Of a DNA stretch of 64,000 nucleotides, positions 56,624 to 64,000 are shown in pieces. This DNA comes from Corynebacterium silvaticum (GTDB taxonomy: Bacteria > Actinomycetota > Actinomycetes > Mycobacteriales > Mycobacteriaceae), in contig NZ_SDQO02000003.1 of assembly GCF_004382825.2 (NCBI RefSeq), positions 62,001 to 126,000 of the forward strand, read 5' to 3'. Numbering within the stretch: the stretch's first letter is position 1; the number at the start of each line of letters is the position of its first letter. The notes beneath the pieces were generated by a model. It saw nothing but the letters and a program-made list of their open reading frames with translations, made no database searches and was not told the DNA's origin. Made by a program: the position numbers and the translations under genes.

Positions 56624-57569
56624 ATGACAACAGTCACCGATCGCCCCGTGGGTCATGAAGGCGCCCAAGTTGACGTCACAGAAAAGACCCCGTGGATTGG
56701 AGGTAGCGGCCTCGCTGGCATCGCCGCCCTTGCGGTGATTATTGGACTTCCCGGCGCGATCGCACTCGCGGCCTTTGGCATCTACCTCTTGGATAAAGGC
56801 AGCAACACTGGCGCGCTACCAACTCATATGCGGCATCGTGCTCCTCGTCGCCTTCTCCATCCTCGCCGGAATGATCAAGGTCATCTCCCCCGGCCACACC
56901 CTGGTGGTGCAATTCTTTGGCCGCTACCTCGGCACAAACCGAACAACCGGCCTCTCCCTTAACCCGCCACTGAGCAACTCCGCCAAAGTTTCGGTTCGCG
57001 TGCGCAACTTTGAGACCAACGAGATCAAGGTCAACGACCTCAACGGCAATCCCGTGAACATTGGCGCAATCATCGTGTGGCAGGTAGCCGATACCGCCAA
57101 GGCGACTTTTGCCGTGGAAGATATGGACGAGTTCATCCATTCCCAGGCGGAGTCCGCGTTGCGTCACGTAGCTACCACCCATCCCTACGACGGTGGAACC
57201 GCAAATCTCCCGTCACTGTCCGGCTCCACCGAGCTCGTGTCCAAAGAGCTTGCCGACGAAGTCGCCGCACGGGTCGCCGTCGCCGGATTAGAGATCGTCG
57301 AAGCACGAATTTCCAACCTGTCGTACGCACCGGAGATCGCCCAGGCCATGTTGCAACGCCAGCAGGCAAACGCGATTGTCGATGCTCGCGAGACCATCGT
57401 CGAGGGCGCCGTCTCCATGGTAGAAAGTGCGCTTGCTCAGCTAGAATCACGCGATATTGTGGAACTCGACCCGGAGCGTCGCGCAGCTATGGTCTCCAAC
57501 CTGCTCGTCGTCCTCTGTTCCGACAACAACGCACAACCCATGATCAATACAGGCAGTTTGTACACCTAA
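56624..57569 (+). pseudogene. SPFH/Band 7 membrane-associated protein, one frameshift
   Basis: Start ATG 56624 after AAAGGAAG (the upstream ATG lies inside the ribosome site). Two N-terminal membrane helices, then the SPFH domain (VISPGHTLVVQFFGRYLGT, VNDLNGNPVNIGAIIVWQVAD) and a coiled-coil tail (IVDARETIVEGAVSMVES). As read the frame changes near 56790; removing one G (TTGGATAAA to TTGATAAA) gives a continuous helix and a protein of about 314 residues. SPFH proteins organise membrane microdomains. The next gene follows immediately. Confidence 0.82.
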
Positions 57570-57782
57570 ATGCCCAGAAAAAGCATCCCCCTTCGCATTG
57601 ACCCGGCGGTCGCCGAGGCCATCGCCCGCTGGGCGCACGACGAGGCGCGCAGCGTCAACGCACAGATCGAGGTGATGCTGCGCGACCAGCTCCGCAAAGC
57701 AGGGCGATTGCCTAAAAATGTCGGGGAAATCCCCAAACCCGGCAGGCCGCAAAAAATTAACCCCGATCTAACCCCAGACTGA
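57570..57782 (+). CDS. Ribbon-helix-helix (Arc-like) DNA-binding protein
   Basis: 70 residues, ATG directly after the SPFH stop. N-terminal beta strand [11 protein letters not shown], helix [23 protein letters not shown] and helix RDQLRKAGR match Arc/MetJ-type ribbon-helix-helix proteins. A basic Pro-rich C-terminus follows. It is likely to bind symmetrical DNA, and the inverted repeat in the operon promoter is an obvious candidate site, giving autoregulation (inference). Confidence 0.8.
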   Translation: MPRKSIPLRIDPAVAEAIARWAHDEARSVNAQIEVMLRDQLRKAGRLPKNVGEIPKPGRPQKINPDLTPD

Positions 57783-57926
57783 TCTGTACAGAATCGCGTT
57801 ATACCAGCGCAAAGATCAATTTCTGGGGTTTTCCCTTTAATTTTATAGACCAACCTGTCTTTTGGGAATAGACATTCCTGTACTAGCGTTGTGCCAGACG
57901 AAACAAACACAACCCAAAGGGGAATC

Positions 57927-59216
57927 ATGAAGTGGAATAGCTTTGGAGCTCAGGTGATCTACGGCCTTATCGCCGGAATTATCCTCGGCCTTATCGCCAG
58001 CTCAATGCCAGACGGGAACTGGCTTACCACCGCGCTCACCACCGTGGGCAGCGATTATGTCACGCTCCTGAAGGTCTTGATCCCACCTCTGATGATGACA
58101 GCCGTTATTACGTCCATTGCCAACCTGCGTCAGGTTACCAATGCCGCACGACTGGCTGTAAAAACCCTCATCTGGTTTGCCATTACCGCGTTCTTCTCAG
58201 TACTTGCAGGCATAGGCGTTGGCCTGATTTTTAAGCCCGGCGAGACCTCGGGGCTGCAGGACACCTCCGCAGCGCCGTCGTCCGTTGGATCGTGGTGGGC
58301 GTTCCTTGAAGGAATCGTCCCCACCAATATCGTGGGTCTAGAGGCACGCACCAAGGTCGTCGATGGTGTGGCCTCCACCGGGCTGAGCTTCAACGTGCTT
58401 CAGCTGCTGGTAGTAGCCATCGCCCTAGGAATCGCGGCAGTGAAGGTCGGCGAGAAAGCCGAGCCTTTTATCAACTTCAACCGCTCACTGCTGGAGATCA
58501 TCCAGAAGGTGCTGTGGTGGATTATTAGGCTCGCCCCCATCGGCACCGCCGCTCTTATCGGCAAGGCTGTGGCTACCTACGGCTTTGATGCCATGGGCGC
58601 CCTGGGCAAGTTTGTTCTTACCGTCTATGTCGGCCTCGCCATCGTCCTACTCGTGATCTACCCAGTGACCTTGAAGCTGCATGGCCTTAATGTCACCCAG
58701 TTCTACCGCCGCGTCTGGCCGGTAACCTCCTTGGGCTTTGTCACCCGTTCCTCCATGGGCGTTATGCCCGTCACCGAGCAGACTGCTGAGGCAATCGGCG
58801 TTCCCAAGCACTACGCTTCCTTCGCCGTACCGCTGGGCGCAACCACCAAGATGGACGGCTGCGCTGCGGTCTACCCGGCAGTAGCTGCGATATTTGTGTC
58901 CCAGTTCTACGGCGTACCGTTCAACTTCACCGATTACGTTTTGATCGTTATCGTTTCCGTCCTCGGCTCCGCAGCCACTGCCGGAACCACAGGCGCTACC
59001 GTGATGCTCACACTCACGCTGTCCACCTTGGGGCTCCCACTGGAAGGCATTGGCCTACTGCTCGCCATCGAGCCGATCATCGACATGGGCCGCACCGCAG
59101 TGAACGTGACGGGCCAGGTACTCGTCCCGGCTATCGTCGCAAAGCAAGAAAAGCTTCTCGACTCCGTCCAGTTCAACGCAAAGCGCACCATCGCCGAAGA
59201 AAAAGTCTCCGTCTAA
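57927..59216 (+). CDS. Dicarboxylate/amino acid:cation symporter (DAACS family)
   Basis: 429 residues from ATG 57927 after AAAGGGGA. Eight membrane helices plus re-entrant hairpins: SSMGVMPVT (serine-rich hairpin 1), GATTKMDGCAAVYPA (substrate/sodium site), TAGTTGATVMLTL (hairpin 2) and DMGRTAVNVTGQVL (substrate-binding Asp/Arg/Asn). It imports glutamate, aspartate, serine or dicarboxylates with cations; the Arg in helix 8 favours an acidic substrate. Its stop overlaps betB convergently by four bases. Confidence 0.92.
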   Translation: MKWNSFGAQVIYGLIAGIILGLIASSMPDGNWLTTALTTVGSDYVTLLKVLIPPLMMTAVITSIANLRQVTNAARLAVKTLIWFAITAFFSVLAGIGVGLIFKPGETSGLQDTSAAPSSVGSWWAFLEGIVPTNIVGLEARTKVVDGVASTGLSFNVLQLLVVAIALGIAAVKVGEKAEPFINFNRSLLEIIQKVLWWIIRLAPIGTAALIGKAVATYGFDAMGALGKFVLTVYVGLAIVLLVIYPVTLKLHGLNVTQFYRRVWPVTSLGFVTRSSMGVMPVTEQTAEAIGVPKHYASFAVPLGATTKMDGCAAVYPAVAAIFVSQFYGVPFNFTDYVLIVIVSVLGSAATAGTTGATVMLTLTLSTLGLPLEGIGLLLAIEPIIDMGRTAVNVTGQVLVPAIVAKQEKLLDSVQFNAKRTIAEEKVSV

Positions 59217-60720
59217 CCGGCAAACCAGCCGGTGACACCCGGCGCGATGTTGTGATACACGTGCTTGAGCTCTTGGTACTCGGCCAAGCCCGTAGGACCA
59301 AGCTCCCGGCCATTTCCTGATTGTTTCATTCCACCCCACTCCGCTTGCGGCAGGTAGGGGTGGAAATCGTTTATCCAGATAGTCCCATGCCGCATCGCAC
59401 GAGCCATGCGCTCCGCTTTACCCGCGTCGCGAGTCCACACGGCACCGGCCAAGCCGTACGTTGTATCGTTGGCTATTTCTACGGCTTCCTCTTCCGTCTG
59501 GAAGGTCTCCACGGTCACGGTGGGGCCAAATGCCTCATCGTGCACGCAATCCATCTCGCGGGTGCAGCCGTCGATAACGGTGGGGAGATAAAACTCCCCT
59601 CCCATCTCTTCTGGAAGCCCACCGGTAAGCACCTGCGCGCCCTGTTCCTTGGCACGTTCGACGTACGCGTGCACCTTGTCACGGTGTTCCGCAGAGATGA
59701 GCGGTCCGGTCTCTGCGTTTTCATCTAGCGGCCCGCCTAGACGAATCTTTTCCGCACGTTTGACCAGCTCCGCAACAAATGCATCGTGAATCGACTCTTC
59801 CACAACAAGCCGCGAGCCCGCGGAGCACACTTGTCCCGAGTGAACAAAGGCCGCGTTGAGAGCGTTATCCACTGCGGCATCAAAATCAGCGTCGGCAAAG
59901 ATCACGTTAGGGTTCTTACCACCGAGTTCTAACGCCACTCGTTTGACCCTCTCAGCGGCATTGCGCGCGATAATTTTTCCGGTCTCAAGACCGCCCGTAA
60001 AGGAAAAACCATATCCACGTCTGGGCTCACGGATAAAGGATTTCCGCAGCGTCCACCAGCACCAGTGATCAGGTTGGCCACGCCCGCAGGAACGCCCGCC
60101 TGGCTCAGGATAGTCATGAGCATCATGGCGGTGTGAGGGGTGAGCTCGGCCTGTTTTAACACAAAAGTGTTGCCGGCTGCCAGCGCAGGGGCAACCTTCC
60201 ACGCAACCTGAAGCAGCGGATAGTTCCACGGGGTAATAAGACCGCATACGCCTATGGGCTCGGCGTCGATACGCGAGCGCACGTTGGGGTCTCCGGGGTC
60301 GACCACTCGCCCCGCCGAATGCTGCGCCAGGGTGCCAAAGTACTCAAAGGCATTCGCAATGTCGTCTATGTCGAGCTCAGACTCAACGAGTCGCTTGCCG
60401 GTGTCCGCGGACTCCGCGCGCGCAAGCTGATCCTTGTTCTCCCGGATAGCGTCTGCCACTTTCAGCAGAATCTTGCCGCGCTCTACTGCCGGTGCCCATT
60501 CCCCAGCATCAAAGGCCCGTCGCGCGGCTTTAATCGCCTTTTCCATATCCGCTTCGGATGCCTCAGAGACGGTGCCCACAACGCTGCGATCCGCCGGATT
60601 AGTAATCACGCGGGTCTCGCCATCGAGAGCTGGGACCCACTGGCCGTCGATAAACAGCGTCGCGGGGCCGTGAGCGCATGCGTCTGCGAGCAAGGGGGAT
60701 GTGGTTGGATCAAAAAGCAT
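59213..60720 (-). pseudogene. betB: Betaine-aldehyde dehydrogenase BetB, one homopolymer frameshift
   Basis: About 502 residues once the T5 run at 60004-60008 is read as six (VDMVFSFTGGLETGK). TPWNYPLLQVAWK (NAD site), general base in VALELGGKNPN and catalytic Cys in SGQVCSAGSRL are present, with the family end WGGMKQSGNGRELG. It oxidises betaine aldehyde to glycine betaine. RBS AAGGAG precedes ATG 60720. It lies nine bases after betT and belongs to the choline-betaine locus. As read the frame breaks after about 240 residues. Confidence 0.88.
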
Positions 60721-60729
60721 AAATTCTCC

Positions 60730-62877
60730 TTAGTGGTCTTCGCGCCAGAAGCGTACCGGCTGAGCGCCGTCGCTGAGATCAGAGCTGCCTGGCAAGTCTT
60801 TTTGCATGTGGAGGAACTCCAGGTGACGCTCGTAGAGATCGAGCACATTATCAATGAGTTGTTCACCTGTGTACCCAAAAACGTCATATCCAAGAGAGCC
60901 TGTGAGGTCGAAAACCTCAATGCGGTAGTAGTGTTCTTTTCCTGGGTTCTTGGTAAAAGATGGCACGGGATTAGACACCGCAAATAGCTGGTAGCGGAAG
61001 TTTTGCTCGTCGCCCAGATCAACTGTGAGATCGAGGCTTCCCACCGGTGATTCCGGCACGTCGGTAGCAACAAGCGAGGCATCAAGGCCACGATCGCACA
61101 GCTCCTGAGCCACCTGCTTGAGCGCGGGAGTGGCCATCTCCTCCAGGAACCGTTGCGTCTTTGCAGTGCTAGGCCAGGTGTTAGCGCGGCTCAGCCTACG
61201 ACGCCACGTGCTGCCGTCCGAGCTGCGGCCAGACATCGCCCCGTGCATGGAGATTGTCCGTGCATCCACTTGGGCACGCTCCAACCTAAAGGACCGCACC
61301 AACCCCAGCATGATCAGATACATCACCACCGTGAACGGCAGTCCCATCACCACTGTCGCAGACTGCACGGTGCTCACGCCGTCGATTTGCAGCAACACCA
61401 CGGTAAGCGCGCCCACTAGTACCGCCCAGAAGATGCGCGACCACACTGGCCCGTACTGGCTTGAATGCGTTGTGGTGGAGGTGAAGTTACTCATCACCAA
61501 TGCACCCGAGTCCGCGGAGGTGATATACAGCAGCAGACCGATCAAGGTGGCCAGGGCGATAATCGCGGTCGCCCCAGGATACGTGGCCAGCAGGTCATAG
61601 AATCCGCGCTGAGGTTCCTCGGCTGCGGCATGGCCAAACTCGTCATTACCACCCCGGACAATATCGAGCGCGGAATTACCAAAGAAGCTCATCCACAGCA
61701 GGATGAAGAGGAAGGGCACGCTCAACGTTCCAAAAACAAACTGACGCAAGGTGCGGCCCCGAGAGATGCGGGCAAGGAACAAACCAACAAAAGGTGCCCA
61801 GGCCACCCACCACGCCCAGAAGAACAGCGTCCAAGCCCCGAGCCAGGCTTTTGTATGCTCGGGATCATCCGTGAAGGCATAGGTGTCCATCGTCATCCCG
61901 GGCAGCGAAGCCACGTAGTCGCCGATGTTCATCACGAGCCCGTCGAGGAGGAAAGCCGTCTTTCCTGCCACCACAACGTACACCATCAGCGCAATGGCCA
62001 GAAGCACGTTGATCTCACTGAGCATTTTGATGCCCTTATCCACACCAGATACCGCAGACAACGTCGCGATAGCCACGGAGACAACCACCAGGATGATCTG
62101 CCACGTCGCGCCCTCTTCCACCCCAAAGAGCACTTTGATGCCGTAGTTCAGCTGCACCACGCCAATACCCAACGACGCCGCAATACCGAACACGGTTCCC
62201 AGCATGGCTGACACGTCGACGGAGTCCCCGATCGGGCCGTGGATACGCTTGCCGACGAGCGGATACAGCGCCGAGCGAATAGCAACCGGCATGTTCAATC
62301 GGTACGCGTAATAGCCAAATGCCATTCCCATGAGCGAGTACATGGCCCACCCGGTAAAGCCGTAGTGGAAGAGCGCCCAGACGACTGCTTCCTTCGCAGC
62401 CTCACGACTTTCCCCGCTCCCCACGGGCGGCCCGTAGTACTGGGCCACCGGTTCCGCCACAGAGAAGAACATGAGGTCCACGCCGATGCCGGCGGCAAAG
62501 AGCATCGCCGACCATGAGAACAATTTGAACTGAGGGCGGGAGTGATCCGGGCCTAGTCGGATCTTCCCGGCACCCGAGAAGGCCACCCCCAAAATAAACA
62601 CGATCACTACTGTGGCGGTCAGGATATAGAACCATCCAAAATTGGTGGCGATCCACGTGGTAATGCTCCCAAGTGCCTTTTCCGCGGATTCTCGTCCAAT
62701 AAATGCCCACAGCGTCACGGCGAGGATGCCCGCCGCCGAGGCGAGAAAGACGGGCCAATTAGTCCGGTCGGGAGGCACCCCGCTCGTTCCTACGTTGTAA
62801 GAACCAACAAGGACTTTACCCCCATTTACGGGTGGAGAGTCGTTTCCGCTCTCATCCCCCAATGCTGTGTTCGGCAT
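60730..62877 (-). CDS. betT: Choline/betaine BCCT transporter BetT
   Basis: 715 residues from ATG 62877 after GAGGAG. Twelve membrane helices with the BCCT signature (FFWAWWVAWAPFVGLFLARISRG; aromatic substrate box) and GxGxxL-like helix, followed by a long cytoplasmic C-terminal domain (about 530-715) typical of osmoregulated BetT-type carriers. It imports choline with protons. Divergent from betA and co-directional with betB, forming the osmoprotectant locus. Confidence 0.93.
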   Translation of the reverse strand: MPNTALGDESGNDSPPVNGGKVLVGSYNVGTSGVPPDRTNWPVFLASAAGILAVTLWAFIGRESAEKALGSITTWIATNFGWFYILTATVVIVFILGVAFSGAGKIRLGPDHSRPQFKLFSWSAMLFAAGIGVDLMFFSVAEPVAQYYGPPVGSGESREAAKEAVVWALFHYGFTGWAMYSLMGMAFGYYAYRLNMPVAIRSALYPLVGKRIHGPIGDSVDVSAMLGTVFGIAASLGIGVVQLNYGIKVLFGVEEGATWQIILVVVSVAIATLSAVSGVDKGIKMLSEINVLLAIALMVYVVVAGKTAFLLDGLVMNIGDYVASLPGMTMDTYAFTDDPEHTKAWLGAWTLFFWAWWVAWAPFVGLFLARISRGRTLRQFVFGTLSVPFLFILLWMSFFGNSALDIVRGGNDEFGHAAAEEPQRGFYDLLATYPGATAIIALATLIGLLLYITSADSGALVMSNFTSTTTHSSQYGPVWSRIFWAVLVGALTVVLLQIDGVSTVQSATVVMGLPFTVVMYLIMLGLVRSFRLERAQVDARTISMHGAMSGRSSDGSTWRRRLSRANTWPSTAKTQRFLEEMATPALKQVAQELCDRGLDASLVATDVPESPVGSLDLTVDLGDEQNFRYQLFAVSNPVPSFTKNPGKEHYYRIEVFDLTGSLGYDVFGYTGEQLIDNVLDLYERHLEFLHMQKDLPGSSDLSDGAQPVRFWREDH

Positions 62878-63082
62878 TACTGGATAACTCCTCAATAATT
62901 TCTTCCGATCGACAGGAACCACACCGCATGACCTGCCACTATCCGATAGTTTCCCCACCCGAAATATTGCGTTGAACTGCACATTCTCCGAAGGGGGAAC
63001 CTGACCCGAGAATACACAGACCCGTGGCCGGGACATCGGGACGCTGGCACACTGGACGGAAACGATTCAGAAAGGACATCAC
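62878..63082. other. Divergent betT/betA promoter region
   Basis: About 205 bases between the two divergent starts. It must contain both promoters; no obvious repressor gene (betI) lies in the window. Upstream of betA, AAAGGA precedes the TTG start. Confidence 0.5.
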
Positions 63083-64000
63083 TTGTTTTCTTATGACTCT
63101 TATGACACGGTTGGAGAAACAGTTGAGGATCGACACCGCGATGTGGTGATCGTGGGTGGCGGCTCCGCAGGCTCTGTCTTGGCTAACCGCCTCAGCGAAG
63201 ATGGTTCCTCGGTCATGGTGTTAGAAGCCGGGCGCTCCGACTCCCTCTGGGATCTTTTCATTCACATGCCCGCGGCATTCTCGTTCCCGATTGGCAACAA
63301 GTACTACGACTGGGCCTACGAATCCGAGCCAGAGCCGGAAATGAACGGGCGCCGCATCTACCACGCACGCGGCAAAGTGCTCGGCGGCTCCAGTTCCGTC
63401 AACGGCATGATCTTCCAACGCGGAAATCCCATGGACTATGAGAAATGGGGAAAGCTGCCCGGCATGCAGAACTGGGACTACGCCCACGTGCTGCCCTACT
63501 TCAACAAGATGGAAACCGCACTGGCAGCCGACCCCGACGACCCTCGTCGCGGCCATGATGGGCCTCTCAAGCTCACCCGTGGTCCCGCCACGAATCCGCT
63601 CTTCCAAGCGTTTTTCCGCTCCGTGCAGGAAGCTGGATACAAGCTAACTAACGACGTCAACGGATACCGCCAAGAGGGCTTTGCCCCCTTTGACCGCAAC
63701 ATCTTCAAGGGCAAGCGTCTCTCTGCAGCCCGCGCGTATCTCCACCCAGTCAAATCCCGCAAGAACCTTGACGTGCGCACCCGCGCATTCACCACCCGCA
63801 TCCTTTTCACCGGCGACAAAGCCACCGGTGTGGAATACGAGTGGAAGGGGAAGACTCGTCGAGTCCACGCGGACAAGGTGATTCTCTGTGGTGGCGCATT
63901 CAATACTCCGCAGCTGCTGCAGGTGAGCGGAATCGGCGACCGCGAGGTCCTGGAAAAGGCTGGCGTGGAAGTCCGTAAGCACCTTCCCGGAGTCGGTGCC
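63083..64000 (+). CDS. betA: Choline dehydrogenase BetA (GMC oxidoreductase), truncated by window edge
   Basis: 306 residues visible from TTG 63083, with AAAGGA six bases upstream. FAD-binding [23 protein letters not shown] signature 1 ([21 protein letters not shown]) and signature 2 ([17 protein letters not shown]) identify the family; the catalytic His lies beyond the edge. It oxidises choline to betaine aldehyde with FAD, supplying BetB. An alternative start inside the flavin region is unlikely. Confidence 0.93.
   Translation, partial: MFSYDSYDTVGETVEDRHRDVVIVGGGSAGSVLANRLSEDGSSVMVLEAGRSDSLWDLFIHMPAAFSFPIGNKYYDWAYESEPEPEMNGRRIYHARGKVLGGSSSVNGMIFQRGNPMDYEKWGKLPGMQNWDYAHVLPYFNKMETALAADPDDPRRGHDGPLKLTRGPATNPLFQAFFRSVQEAGYKLTNDVNGYRQEGFAPFDRNIFKGKRLSAARAYLHPVKSRKNLDVRTRAFTTRILFTGDKATGVEYEWKGKTRRVHADKVILCGGAFNTPQLLQVSGIGDREVLEKAGVEVRKHLPGVGA

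Noticed and set aside
56509..56668. Longer lysS start at 56668
   Set aside because: It would cover the SPFH promoter and operator; the GTG at 56509 starts the conserved part.
1..64000. CRISPR array
   Set aside because: No set of regularly spaced direct repeats was seen; repeats are protein-coding, att sites or short tandems.
1..64000. Insertion sequences
   Set aside because: No transposase-like gene or paired terminal inverted repeats with target duplication were found.

Overview
The window is a chromosomal segment of a Corynebacterium, most likely of the diphtheriae/ulcerans/pseudotuberculosis group. The gene order thrE – Lys-rich protein – otsA – lipoprotein – otsB – ipsA, the carD–ispD–ispF–cysS–rlmB operon, and radA, carbonic anhydrase, mutY, clpC and lysS all fit the genus. 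The species is an inference; no 16S gene is present.

Layout. (1) 1-2537: a large secreted adhesin with at least five DUF5979-like repeats, cut by the left window edge and interrupted by four frameshifts. (2) 3019-28743: a siphovirus-type prophage in the 3' end of a tRNA-Thr(TGT) gene, bounded by a 26-bp direct repeat. Reading from the integrase end leftwards it holds integrase (+), a membrane protein with a HIRAN-like N-terminus (+), a truncated large terminase, portal, ClpP-type protease/scaffold, decoration protein, capsid, connectors, tail terminator, major tail protein, frameshifted tail chaperones G/GT, tape measure, distal tail proteins, receptor-binding proteins, a GH19 + C39 endolysin, holin-like proteins, and a secreted HEXXH lipoprotein beside attL. 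The terminase ATPase region, the small terminase and all repressor/replication genes are missing, so this is a deletion remnant. (3) 28983-34703: threonine/serine exporter, the OtsA/OtsB trehalose route and the LacI-type regulator IpsA. (4) 34736-50465: a frameshifted esterase, rlmB, cysS, ispF, ispD, carD, two secreted proteins, radA, carbonic anhydrase, mutY, a second ThrE-family exporter, a DUF4236 protein and clpC. (5) 50698-64000: membrane protein, nonsense-interrupted MFS permease with a nucleoside hydrolase, lipase, lysS, an SPFH/ribbon-helix-helix pair behind a striking inverted-repeat promoter, an anion symporter, and a choline-to-betaine locus (betB, betT, betA) running off the right edge.

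Two themes stand out. First, the HEXXH lipoprotein occupies the prophage slot (lysis end, next to att) that the diphtheria toxin gene holds in corynephages, which makes it a candidate lysogenic-conversion gene. Second, many genes carry single-base length differences in short homopolymers (often where length six restores the frame), plus two short tandem duplications and two in-frame nonsense codons. These may be base-calling errors, true slippage (actinobacteria lack MutSL), or both. They are densest in the prophage tail genes and the adhesin, while most core genes are intact.
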